A stretch of 64,000 nt of DNA. Source: Streptomyces fildesensis (GTDB lineage: Bacteria > Actinomycetota > Actinomycetes > Streptomycetales > Streptomycetaceae). How positions within the stretch are numbered: the stretch's first letter is position 1; each line of letters starts with the position of its first letter. The position numbers were made by a program, and so were the translations under genes. A model generated the notes under the pieces. The model was given only the letters and a program-made list of their open reading frames with translations. It ran no database searches and was not told the DNA's origin. Location of the stretch: positions 88,117 to 152,116 of the forward strand of contig NZ_JAAIKO010000015.1 in NCBI RefSeq assembly GCF_016107395.1. Direction: 5' to 3'. Shown one piece after another: positions 25,183 to 33,137 of this stretch.

Positions 25183-26505
25183 TCACTTCCCTTCGAAGAG
25201 GCCGCGGCCCCACCAGTCGGCGCTGTCGCGGACGCCGGGCGGGCAGGCGAAGTGCGCGGAACCGACGTGCTGGATGTACTCGTTGAGGGCGTCGGTCGCA
25301 GCCAGCCGTTTCTGCACCGGGATGAAACCCGAGCGCACATCGCGCTGGTAGGCCAGGAAGAACAGCCCGGCGTCGAGCCGGCCCAGACCGTCCGTGCCGT
25401 CGGTGAAGGAGTAGCCGCGGCGCAGGATCGTCACCCCGGAGTTGCTGTCCGGGTGCGCCAGGCGGACGTGCGCGGTCGGCAGCATCGCCTTGAGGTTCGG
25501 GGTGTCGTGCTCGCGCTGCTTGCCGGCCGGCGCGCCCTCGCCCTTGTTCCGCCCGAAGATGTCCTCCTGCTCCTTGAGCGGAGTGCGGTCCCAGGTCTCT
25601 ATGTGCATCCGGATGCGCCGGGCGACGAGGTAGGAGCCGCCGGTCATCCAGGCGGCGCCGTCCTTCGCGGCCGCCCACACATGCTCGTCCTGGGTGGCCC
25701 GGTCGCTGCCCGCCACGTTGTGCGTACCGTCCTTGAACCCCATCAGGTTGCGCGGGGTCTGCTCGTCCGGTGTCGTCGAGGACGTCTTGCCGAAGCCCAG
25801 CTGCGACCAGCGCACGGCGACCTTGCCGAAGCCGATGCGCGCCAGGTTGCGGATCGCGTGCACGGCCACCTGCGGGTCGTCCGCGCACGCCTGGACGCAG
25901 ATGTCGCCGCCGCTGCGGGTCGCGTCCAGGTTGTCGTGCGGGAACGCCGGCAGGTCGACGAGGGCGGTGGGACGCTGCGCCTTGAGGCCGAAGCGGTCCT
26001 TGCCGTCCTTCTCGAACAGCGTCGGGCCGAAGCCCACGGTGATGGTCAGCCGGGAGGACGGCAGGCCGAGCGCCTCGCCGGTGTCGTCCGGCGGGGCCTC
26101 GGGCAGACCGCGGACGGCGCCCGCGCCGACCGGCTTGCCGGCCGTCATCGCGGCGGCCGCCGCCGTCCACTCCTTCAGCAGCGCGACGAGTTCGGCGCGG
26201 TCGTCGGTCTTCACGTCGAAGGCCGCGAAGTGCAGCCGGTCCTGGACCGGGGTGGTGATACCGGCCTGGTTCGTGCCGTGGAACGCGATGACATTGCCCG
26301 CGGAGCCGGCCGGCTGCACGTCGTTGCCGGTGCGCACCGCCGCCGCGGCACCCCCCGCGGCGGCCGCGCCGAGCGCGATGCCGGCGCCGGTCCAGCCGAT
26401 GACGGCCCGCCGGGAGACCGGGCCCCTGGCCCGTTCCGCCGTGGTGTCCCGGTCCGCCCCGTCCTGCTGGGGGGCGGCCGCTTCGGTGGTGTTCTCGTCA
26501 GACAT
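25183..26505 (-). CDS. efeB: EfeB, DyP-type heme peroxidase/deferrochelatase
   Basis: A 440-aa exported heme peroxidase. The N-terminal twin-Arg signal VSRRAVIGWTGAGIALGAAA targets it to Tat export. The DyP motif GxxDG appears as GFKDGTHN, with the downstream ARRIRMHIETWDR and the heme-proximal His region VRLAHPDSN. In Efe systems it oxidises ferrous iron or releases iron from heme. It lies between efeO (11-base gap) and efeU (6-base gap) in one operon. Its heme role may be relevant because the Hmu importer next door is broken. Confidence 0.93.
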   Translation of the reverse strand: MSDENTTEAAAPQQDGADRDTTAERARGPVSRRAVIGWTGAGIALGAAAAGGAAAAVRTGNDVQPAGSAGNVIAFHGTNQAGITTPVQDRLHFAAFDVKTDDRAELVALLKEWTAAAAAMTAGKPVGAGAVRGLPEAPPDDTGEALGLPSSRLTITVGFGPTLFEKDGKDRFGLKAQRPTALVDLPAFPHDNLDATRSGGDICVQACADDPQVAVHAIRNLARIGFGKVAVRWSQLGFGKTSSTTPDEQTPRNLMGFKDGTHNVAGSDRATQDEHVWAAAKDGAAWMTGGSYLVARRIRMHIETWDRTPLKEQEDIFGRNKGEGAPAGKQREHDTPNLKAMLPTAHVRLAHPDSNSGVTILRRGYSFTDGTDGLGRLDAGLFFLAYQRDVRSGFIPVQKRLAATDALNEYIQHVGSAHFACPPGVRDSADWWGRGLFEGK

Positions 26506-26516
26506 GGAGGACTCCG

Positions 26517-27647
26517 TTACTTCGCGACGGCCGCGGCGAGCTTGGAGAGCGGCTCGGCCAGCGCGTTGACGCCGTCCGAGAGCTCCTTGCGCTGGGCCGC
26601 GTTCACGGTGTCGTACGAGACGAAGGTGTCGCCGGTGCGGTACTTGGCGAGCAGCGTGTTGATCGCGGTGAACTGCTTGTCCAGTTCCTTGGCCAGCTCG
26701 GGGTTGTTCTGCGAGGCGACCGGCTTGAGCAGCTCGTACGCCTTCTGCGCGCCGTCGACGTTGCCCTTGAAGTCCGAGAGGTCGGTGTGGCTGTAGCGGT
26801 CCTCCTCACCGGTGATCTTCCCGGTGGCGACCTCGTCCAGCAGCTCCTTGGCGCCGTTGGCCATGCTGGTCGGGGTGATCTCCGCCGTGCCGACCCGCTT
26901 CTGCCAACCGGTGAGGTCGGTGAGGAGCTGCGCGGCGAGCGTCTTGTCCTCCGCGGAGATCGCCTTGGTGGCCCACAGCGACTTCTCGAGCTTGTGCCAG
27001 CCGGTCCACTTCTGGCCGGGCTCCAGGCCGTCCTCGCGGGTGTCCGTCTTCGGGTCGATGTCACCGAAGGACTCGGCTATCGGCTCGGTGGACTCCCAGC
27101 CGGTACGGGACGGGGCGAAGGCCGCCTTGGCGCCCTCGATGTCGCCCTTGATGACCGCGTCGGTGAAGACCTTGACCTTCGGGATCGTGGCGTCGGCCTC
27201 GCTCTGCGCCCACTTGCGGTACTCGGCGACGGCCGTGTCCAGCCGCGGGTCGTTCTTCTTCGGCGCGCCGGCGCCGGTGACACTGACCTTGGTGCGCAGG
27301 CCGTCGCCCTTCATCCCGGGCTTGCAGGTGACCTCGTAGTCGCCGGCCTTGAGCTCGGCGGAGATGTCGGCCTTGGTGCCGGGGCCGATGTTCTCCCGCT
27401 CGGTCACGATCTTGTCGCCCGGGGCGTAGACGTACAGCTCGTTGACCTTGGAGCCCTTGTTCTCGAACGCGAACTTCACGTGCCCGGCCGGGAAGCTGGT
27501 CTTCGAGACCTTGCAGGAGTCGTCGGTCGCGGTGACCTGGATCGCGTCGGACGCCTTGGCGTCCGTCTTCTCGGAGCACCCGCTGACAGCGGCGAGCGCG
27601 GCGACGACCGCGACGGCGGTGACGACGGAGAGACGGGCTGCGGACAT
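26517..27647 (-). CDS. efeO: EfeO, iron-binding cupredoxin/imelysin lipoprotein
   Basis: A 376-aa lipoprotein (lipobox AVSGC). It has an N-terminal cupredoxin domain (TDDSCKVSKTSFPAGHVKF ... DYEVTCKPG) and a C-terminal M75 imelysin-like domain with the metal motif HKLE in GWHKLEKSLW. It passes iron to EfeU. ATG 27647 has GGAG seven bases upstream; a start at 27668 is in frame but without a site. First gene of the efeO-efeB-efeU-lipoprotein operon, with an iron box about 60 bases upstream. Confidence 0.93.
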   Translation of the reverse strand: MSAARLSVVTAVAVVAALAAVSGCSEKTDAKASDAIQVTATDDSCKVSKTSFPAGHVKFAFENKGSKVNELYVYAPGDKIVTERENIGPGTKADISAELKAGDYEVTCKPGMKGDGLRTKVSVTGAGAPKKNDPRLDTAVAEYRKWAQSEADATIPKVKVFTDAVIKGDIEGAKAAFAPSRTGWESTEPIAESFGDIDPKTDTREDGLEPGQKWTGWHKLEKSLWATKAISAEDKTLAAQLLTDLTGWQKRVGTAEITPTSMANGAKELLDEVATGKITGEEDRYSHTDLSDFKGNVDGAQKAYELLKPVASQNNPELAKELDKQFTAINTLLAKYRTGDTFVSYDTVNAAQRKELSDGVNALAEPLSKLAAAVAK

Positions 27648-27709
27648 ACGGGGCTCCAGGCTGTTCAAGGACGCTCGAGATGGGTTCTGGCCGGTGAGGC
27701 TGCCCTAAC

Positions 27710-27728
27710 TTATCTGAGCCTTGCCTTT
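27710..27728. promoter_or_regulatory. Probable DmdR/IdeR iron box upstream of efeO
   Basis: On the minus strand AAAGGCAAGGCTCAGATAA matches 13 of 19 positions of the Streptomyces iron-box form TTAGGTTAGGCTCACCTAA, including the central AGGCTCA. It lies about 60 bases before the efeO start, where a repressor could block transcription in iron-replete cells. Confidence 0.6.
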
Positions 27729-27782
27729 GTAGTACCCGCGGGGTCGCATGAAGTCCAGTGATTCGGGTCTCACCGGTCGCAT

Positions 27783-27810
27783 GCGGGGGCGCGTCGCGGC
27801 GCGCCCCCGC
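27783..27810 (-). terminator. Terminator downstream of map
   Basis: A perfect 11-bp GC stem (GCGGGGGCGCG/CGCGCCCCCGC) with a 6-base loop begins five bases after the map stop codon on the minus strand. It would also insulate map transcription from the efeO promoter. Confidence 0.8.
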
Positions 27811-27815
27811 TCCCG

Positions 27816-28673
27816 TCATGGCAGCGTGAGCACCTCTGCGCCGGTTTCGGTGACGACCAGGGTGTGTTCGAACTGGGCGGTGCGCTTGCGGTCCTTGGTG
27901 ACCACCGTCCAGCCGTCCTCCCAGATCTCGTAGTCGTGGGTGCCCAGCGTGAGCATCGGCTCGATGGTGAACGTCATGCCCGGCTTGATCACGGTGGTGG
28001 CGTGCGGGGCGTCGTAGTGCGGCACGATCAGCCCGGAGTGGAACGACGTGTTGATGCCGTGCCCGGTGAAGTCCCGGACCACCCCGTAGCCGAAGCGCTT
28101 GGCGTACGACTCGATGACCCGCCCGATCACATTGATCGCCCGGCCGGGCTTGACCGCCTTGATCGCCCGGTTCAGCGACTCCTCGGTGCGCTCGACCAGC
28201 AGCCGCGACTCCTCGTCGACGTCACCGCACAGGTACGTGGCGTTCGTGTCGCCGTGCACCCCATGGATGAACGCCGTCACGTCCAGGTTCACGATGTCGC
28301 CGTCGCGCAGCTCGGTCGAGTCCGGGATGCCGTGGCAGATGACCTCGTTGATCGACGCGCACAGCGACTTCGGGAAGCCCCGGTAGCCGAGGTCCGAGGG
28401 GTAGGCGCGGTGGTCGCACATGTACTCGTGCGCGACGCGGTCCAGCTCGTCCGTGGTCACCCCCGGAGCGATGTGCTTGGCCGCTTCGACCATCGCCCGC
28501 GCGGCGATCTGCGACGCGATCCGCATCTTCTCGACGGTTTCGGCGTCCTGCACCTCCGGCCCGGTGTACGGAGTGGGCGCGGGCTTGCCCACGTACTCGG
28601 GCCGGGGGATCGAGGACGGTACCGGGCGCGGCGGGGAGAGCTTGCCGGGAACGAGAAGCGACTGACCAGACAT
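27816..28673 (-). CDS. map: Methionine aminopeptidase type I
   Basis: A 285-aa enzyme that removes N-terminal Met from new proteins. All metal ligands are visible: Asp in IVNLDVTAF, Asp in HGDTNAT, His in FTGHGIN, Glu in FTIEPML, and Glu in QFEHTLVV. The N-terminal extension of about 40 residues (with SIPRPEYVGKPAP) is typical of the longer actinobacterial form. It is divergent from a small conserved gene and ends in a strong hairpin. Confidence 0.96.
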   Translation of the reverse strand: MSGQSLLVPGKLSPPRPVPSSIPRPEYVGKPAPTPYTGPEVQDAETVEKMRIASQIAARAMVEAAKHIAPGVTTDELDRVAHEYMCDHRAYPSDLGYRGFPKSLCASINEVICHGIPDSTELRDGDIVNLDVTAFIHGVHGDTNATYLCGDVDEESRLLVERTEESLNRAIKAVKPGRAINVIGRVIESYAKRFGYGVVRDFTGHGINTSFHSGLIVPHYDAPHATTVIKPGMTFTIEPMLTLGTHDYEIWEDGWTVVTKDRKRTAQFEHTLVVTETGAEVLTLP

Positions 28674-28740
28674 GCCGACGAGTGTATCGGCGGGCGATCG
28701 GGCAGGCTGGCGGCAGGTACTCGTACATCAGGAGGCAGTC

Positions 28741-28989
28741 ATGGCGCTGTTCAGGGCGAAGAAGCCGGCCGGCAAGCCGGGCGAATGGTTCTACTGCCTG
28801 GAGCACAAGAAGGTCGAGGAAGGGCCCGACTGCCCGGCCAAGGACCGGTTCGGCCCCTACGCCACCCGCGCCGAGGCCGAGCACGCGATGCAGACGGCGG
28901 CCGACCGCAACCTCCAGTGGGAGACGGACCCCCGCTGGCACGACAAGGAGGCGGGCCCGGACGACGAGCCCGGCCCGTCCGGCCCCTGA
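28741..28989 (+). CDS. Small conserved actinobacterial protein
   Basis: An 82-aa soluble protein, MALFRAKKPAGKPGEWFYCL, with GPYATRAEAEHAMQTAADRN, a pattern like a short SPOR-type turn, and an acidic Pro/Gly-rich tail. Start ATG 28741 has a perfect AGGAGG five bases upstream; the frame is open upstream to 28672 but that part overlaps the map promoter region. Function unknown. Confidence 0.8.
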   Translation: MALFRAKKPAGKPGEWFYCLEHKKVEEGPDCPAKDRFGPYATRAEAEHAMQTAADRNLQWETDPRWHDKEAGPDDEPGPSGP

Positions 28990-29027
28990 CGGCTCCGCGT
29001 CCCGGGCCCCGGATTCCGGGCCCCGGC

Positions 29028-30446
29028 TCAGACCGCTGAGGCCGCCGCGGACGCCGGCGACCCGGCGGGCGTGGCGGGCGCGGCGGCGGGTCCGGCCTGG
29101 GCCGTCCGCATCCGCACGGCGTGCTCGTTGGTGCGGGCGTCGTACGACATCAGCTTCGGAAGGGCCAGCGCCAGCAGCCCCACCGCCGCCACACAGGCCA
29201 CTCCGCCGCTCCAGACCGAGGCACGGGCGCTGGTCAGCGCCGCCATGCCACCGGCCCTGACCTGGCCGAGCTGCGGCCCGACCGAGTACGACAGCAGCTC
29301 GATGCCGGCCAGCCGGCCGCGCAGCTCATCCGGGATCGTCTGGTTCCACATGGTCATCCGGCCGAGGGCACTGACCATGTCGCAGCCGCCGGCGACCGCC
29401 AGCATCAGCAGGACCAGCCAGATGTTGCCCATCCACCCGGCGACCGCCATCGCCAGCCCCCAGCCGATCGCCGAGATCACCACCAGCCGGCCGTGCCGGT
29501 GGATCCGCGACGTCCAGCCGCTGGTCATGCTGACCACCAGCGAACCGACCGACCCGGCCGCGTACATCAGGCCCAGCGCCCAGGGCGCGTGCAGGTCGTC
29601 GGCGAGGAACGGGAAGATCGCGGTGGGGAAGGCGAAGAACATCGCCGCCATGTCGATCGCGTACGTGCCGAGCAGTTCCTTACGGCTCCAGGCGTAGCGC
29701 GCGCCCTCCGCGATACCGCGCAGCGACGGCTTGTCGGCGTCGTGCGCCGCGGGCGACGGCCGCAGCCCCATGGCCAGGCCGACCGAGACGACGAACGTCC
29801 CGATGTCGATCGCGTAAGCCCACGACAGCCCGGCGAAGGCGATGAGCACCCCCGCCAGCGACGGTCCCGCGATGGCGCCGACCTGCCAGCGCAGCGCGTT
29901 CAGCGACGCCGCGGCCGACAACTGGTCGTGCGCGACGATCCGCGGCACGATCGAGTCCAGCGCCGGACGCTGCAGCCCGGTCAGGGCGCTCGACATCGCC
30001 GCCACCACGTACAGCGGCCACACCATCGGATGCGGCAGCAGGGTGTTGGCCAGCAGCAGTGCGGACAGCAGGCCGAGCGCGGCCTCGCTGTAGAGGATCA
30101 GCTTCCGGCGGTCCATGGCGTCGGCCAGCGCGCCCCCGTAGAGCCCGAACACGATCAGCGGCACCAGCTCGACGGCGCCGATCGCGCCGACGGCGACCGC
30201 CGACCCGGTCAGCTCCTTGATCTGCACCGGCAGCGCGACGAAGGTGAGGAAGCTGCCGAAGACCGTCACGACCCCGGCCATCCACATGAGGCGGAAGTCG
30301 CGGGAGGAGCGCCACGGGGCCAGGTCGGGGAGCAGAGCTCTCAGCCGGGACGGTGGCGGACCGGGTGCGGGGCCGGGATCGGGGCCGGGGCCGGGGCCGG
30401 AGTCGGCGTCGGGGTCGGGGTCGGGGTCGGAAAGGCTGTCGTTCAC
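29028..30446 (-). CDS. MFS exporter with low-complexity N-terminus
   Basis: A 472-aa major facilitator with about twelve membrane helices (WMAGVVTVFGSFLTFVALPV through LLALALPKLMSYD) and the loop ALADAMDRRKLI resembling MFS motif A, close to enterobactin-exporter-like MFS proteins. The first 35 residues are an Asp-Pro/Gly-Pro tract encoded by hexanucleotide repeats, and the C-terminus is Ala/Pro-rich. GTG 30446 is used, with GGAGC about ten bases upstream. The substrate is unknown. Confidence 0.82.
   Translation of the reverse strand: MNDSLSDPDPDPDADSGPGPGPDPGPAPGPPPSRLRALLPDLAPWRSSRDFRLMWMAGVVTVFGSFLTFVALPVQIKELTGSAVAVGAIGAVELVPLIVFGLYGGALADAMDRRKLILYSEAALGLLSALLLANTLLPHPMVWPLYVVAAMSSALTGLQRPALDSIVPRIVAHDQLSAAASLNALRWQVGAIAGPSLAGVLIAFAGLSWAYAIDIGTFVVSVGLAMGLRPSPAAHDADKPSLRGIAEGARYAWSRKELLGTYAIDMAAMFFAFPTAIFPFLADDLHAPWALGLMYAAGSVGSLVVSMTSGWTSRIHRHGRLVVISAIGWGLAMAVAGWMGNIWLVLLMLAVAGGCDMVSALGRMTMWNQTIPDELRGRLAGIELLSYSVGPQLGQVRAGGMAALTSARASVWSGGVACVAAVGLLALALPKLMSYDARTNEHAVRMRTAQAGPAAAPATPAGSPASAAASAV
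30369..30428. repeat. Ten tandem hexamers in the MFS gene
   Basis: Ten head-to-tail hexamers of the form GGGGCC, GGGGTC or close variants encode the Asp-Pro and Gly-Pro tract near the protein N-terminus. Units change gradually from GGGGCC to GGGGTC. Because the unit is a multiple of three, copy changes keep the frame. Confidence 0.8.
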
Positions 30447-30543
30447 GGGTTCGCATGCTCCGCTTCCGGGCCGCGCGGGGCAAATGGTTTTGGGCCGGGT
30501 CCGGATCTTCGCGGGCGGTGCTCGAGGACCGCTGACGTCACCG

Positions 30544-31191
30544 CTACCAGCGGGCCGGCGGCGGTGACGTCAGCTGTTCGGCCAGCCGGGTCAGCCGGTC
30601 GCGGAACGAGCCGTGGGGGCGGGCGGCGGGCAGGCTGTTCTCCCCGGCCGCGGCGGCGACCAGGTGCTGCAGCAGGTCCATCCCCATCGGCGCGGGTGCG
30701 GCCCCTTCCGCGGGTGCCGTGCCGTCCGGCGGCTCCGCTTCCGGCGGTACGGTCAGCGCGTCGTGCGCCAGTTCACGCAGCCCTGGGTCCCCGGCGTCCA
30801 TCGCCAGCACCGTCGCGCCGGCCCGGCGGGCGTCCGCCACCCGCTCCAGCAGCGCGGCTCCCGGCGCCTCCGGGCTGACGACGAACACCGTCTCCCCGCG
30901 CCGCGCGGCCTCCAGCCGCCGCAGTCCCACGGCCAGATGCGCGGGCGCCCCCGCCGGAATCCGGAACCGCACCAGCGTCGGGGACAGCCCGGTCAGCCCG
31001 CTCCACGCCGCCTCGTCGTCCAGGTGCGCCGCCAGGTGCCAGGGCTCGTAACCCCGGGTCCCCACCAGCAGCAGCCCGCCGGGCCGCCGGTGCACCGAGG
31101 CCCGCAGCGACCCCGCGAAGGACCGCGTGGTCTGGAGCCACTCGGTCCCCGCCAGTACTTCCCGCAACAGCGCCACCCGTACCGCGTCCAT
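30544..31191 (-). CDS. Conserved hypothetical protein with SIS-like segment
   Basis: A 215-aa soluble protein I cannot name. The middle segment GETVFVVSPEAPGAALLERV, then ADARRAGATVLAMD and LRELAHDALTVPP, resembles the second half of SIS (sugar isomerase) domains, but the first half with the phosphosugar-binding Ser is not evident. The C-terminal part (MDLLQHLVAAAAGEN ... DRLTRLAEQL) looks helical. ATG 31191 has GCAGG about nine bases upstream; ATG 31200 is an alternative. It is divergent from the F420-dependent reductase gene, with about 100 bases between. Confidence 0.65.
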   Translation of the reverse strand: MDAVRVALLREVLAGTEWLQTTRSFAGSLRASVHRRPGGLLLVGTRGYEPWHLAAHLDDEAAWSGLTGLSPTLVRFRIPAGAPAHLAVGLRRLEAARRGETVFVVSPEAPGAALLERVADARRAGATVLAMDAGDPGLRELAHDALTVPPEAEPPDGTAPAEGAAPAPMGMDLLQHLVAAAAGENSLPAARPHGSFRDRLTRLAEQLTSPPPARW

Positions 31192-31289
31192 GCCGGGCAT
31201 CCTGCCGGACCGGCGGTACCGCACGGGTCCGCTCGCCGCACTTCCCCCGTAACGAGTGGCGGTTCGCGGGGCGTGGCAGGATCGCCCGC

Positions 31290-32030
31290 ATGACTTCCCC
31301 TGACGATGTGAACAACGCCCCCGGGACCGCTCCCGCTCCCGCCCCCGCCAAGGCGCCGGTCAAGGACCCGTGGGATCTGCCGGACGTGTCCGGCCTGGTG
31401 GTCGGCGTCCTCGGCGGCACCGGCGACCAGGGCCGCGGGCTCGCGTACCGGCTGGCGAAGGCCGGGCAGAAGGTGATCATCGGATCGCGGAGCGCGGAGC
31501 GCGCGCAGACCGCCGCCGACGAGCTGGGGCTCGGTGTGGAGGGCGCGGACAACGCGGAGTGCGCCCGGCGTAGCGACATCGTGATCGTGGCGGTGCCGTG
31601 GGACGGGCACGCCAAGACCCTGGAGTCGCTCCGCGCGGACCTGGCGGGCAAGCTCGTCGTCGACTGCGTCAACCCGCTGGGCTTCGACAAGCAGGGTGCC
31701 TACGCGCTGAAGCCCGAGGAGGGCAGCGCCGCCCAGCAGGCCGCCGCGCTGCTCCCGGAGTCCCGGGTGACCGCGGCCTTCCACCACCTGTCGGCGGTAC
31801 TGCTCTCCGACCCGGAGATCGCGGAGATCGACACCGATGTGATGGTGCTGGGCGAGGTCCGCGCGGACACCGACGTCGTCCAGGCGCTGGCCGCCCGCAT
31901 CCCGGGGATGCGCGGCGTCTTCGCGGGCCGGCTGCGCAACGCGCACCAGGTCGAGTCGCTGGTCGCCAACCTGATCTCGGTGAACCGCCGCTACAAGGCC
32001 CACGCCGGGCTGCGCGTCACCGACGTGTAG
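31290..32030 (+). CDS. npdG: NADPH:F420 oxidoreductase
   Basis: A 246-aa enzyme that exchanges hydride between NADPH and coenzyme F420. The Rossmann motif VVGVLGGTGDQGRGLAYRLA, the NADP-phosphate site IIGSRSAERA, the VAVPW loop, and the C-terminal RNAHQVESLVANLISVNRRYK are characteristic. The first 30 residues are an Ala/Pro linker. It implies F420 use by this organism, as expected in Streptomyces. Confidence 0.92.
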   Translation: MTSPDDVNNAPGTAPAPAPAKAPVKDPWDLPDVSGLVVGVLGGTGDQGRGLAYRLAKAGQKVIIGSRSAERAQTAADELGLGVEGADNAECARRSDIVIVAVPWDGHAKTLESLRADLAGKLVVDCVNPLGFDKQGAYALKPEEGSAAQQAAALLPESRVTAAFHHLSAVLLSDPEIAEIDTDVMVLGEVRADTDVVQALAARIPGMRGVFAGRLRNAHQVESLVANLISVNRRYKAHAGLRVTDV

Positions 32031-32122
32031 GGGCGCGACGGGCGGGTCGCGGGGCACGGCGGGGTGTGGGGGACAATCGTCAGGACCGTATGTCACCGGT
32101 TTCCGGACAGGAGCTCCTCCCC

Positions 32123-32329
32123 ATGCCCCGCCTTGCCGTCTACGCCCTCGCCGTGTTCCTGCTCACGGTCGCCGCGGCCGTCGTCTCCTTCGCGAACGGC
32201 AGCTGGACCGGCATCGTCTGGGTCCTGCTGGCCGGCCTGTCCAGCAACATGTGCTGGTACTACGTGCGCAAGGCGAAGGCCGACGCCAGGGCCGCTCAGT
32301 CGGAGACCCAGAACCTGAAGAGCGTGTAG
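32123..32329 (+). CDS. Small two-helix membrane protein
   Basis: A 68-aa protein: MPRLAVYALAVFLLTVAAAV, then WTGIVWVLLAGLSSNMCWYY, then a charged tail. ATG 32123 has AGGAG ten bases upstream. The last 34 bases overlap the 3' end of the convergent site-2 protease gene. It lies 92 bases after the F420 reductase gene on the same strand. Function unknown. Confidence 0.65.
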   Translation: MPRLAVYALAVFLLTVAAAVVSFANGSWTGIVWVLLAGLSSNMCWYYVRKAKADARAAQSETQNLKSV

Positions 32330-33069
32330 CCGTACCTGGTCGCGCCCTCCGGGACGTCGAACCAGCCCATCACGGTGTAGACGAAGTCGAAGAACGCCAC
32401 GTTCACCTCGGGGATCCACAGACACCCGAAGACCGCCAGCAGACCGAACTGCGCGAACGGCTCCACCTGCCGGCGGAAGTTGTACGACAGCCACGGCTCG
32501 ATGATCCCGTAGCCGTCGAGCCCGGGTACCGGCAGCAGGTTCAGCACCGCCGCCGTCACCTGGAGCATCGCCAGGAACGCGAACGCCGCCAGGAAGCCGA
32601 CCGGCCAGGAGTCCGTCGCGCCGAAGGCGAACGGCAGCATCAGGACGATCGCGAAGAGCACGTTCATCAGCGGCCCGGCCGCCGAGATCAGACTGTGCTT
32701 CCAGCGCCCCTGGATCCGGCCCCGCTCGATGAAGACCGCGCCGCCGGGCAGCCCGATCCCGCCCATGATCACGAAGAGCACCGGCAGCACGATGCTGAGC
32801 AGCGCGTGGGTGTACTTCAGCGGGTTGAGGGTCAGATAGCCCTTGGCACCTATCGTGATGTCCCCGCTGTGCAGCGCCGTGCGGGCGTGGGCGTACTCGT
32901 GCAGGCACAGCGAGACGACCCACCCGGAGACCACGAAGAGGAAGACGGCGAAGCCGGGGCTCGACGAGAAGCCGGACCACACCGCCCAGCCCGATACGGC
33001 CATGACCGCCGCGATCCCCAGGAAGATCGGGCTGACCCGGTGGTCACTGCGGGTATCTGTGCTGCTCAT
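32296..33069 (-). CDS. Site-2 protease family membrane metalloprotease (Rip3-like)
   Basis: A 257-aa intramembrane zinc protease. The catalytic HExxH is HEYAH in SLCLHEYAHARTA, and the third metal ligand is in LLPVPGLDGYGI (LDG motif). About six hydrophobic segments are seen. Such proteases cut membrane proteins such as anti-sigma factors. There is no PDZ or CBS domain. It is divergent from the AfsR-like regulator with a 68-base gap. Confidence 0.9.
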   Translation of the reverse strand: MSSTDTRSDHRVSPIFLGIAAVMAVSGWAVWSGFSSSPGFAVFLFVVSGWVVSLCLHEYAHARTALHSGDITIGAKGYLTLNPLKYTHALLSIVLPVLFVIMGGIGLPGGAVFIERGRIQGRWKHSLISAAGPLMNVLFAIVLMLPFAFGATDSWPVGFLAAFAFLAMLQVTAAVLNLLPVPGLDGYGIIEPWLSYNFRRQVEPFAQFGLLAVFGCLWIPEVNVAFFDFVYTVMGWFDVPEGATRYGYTLFRFWVSD

Positions 33070-33137
33070 ACGGGGATCATGTCGCCGGGCGGCCGTAATT
33101 TACAAGCCTGTCCCGTGATTGAGGGCAAGATGGGGGC

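Noticed and set aside
30369..30428. CRISPR-like repeats
   Set aside because: The units are six bases long without spacers and code for protein.
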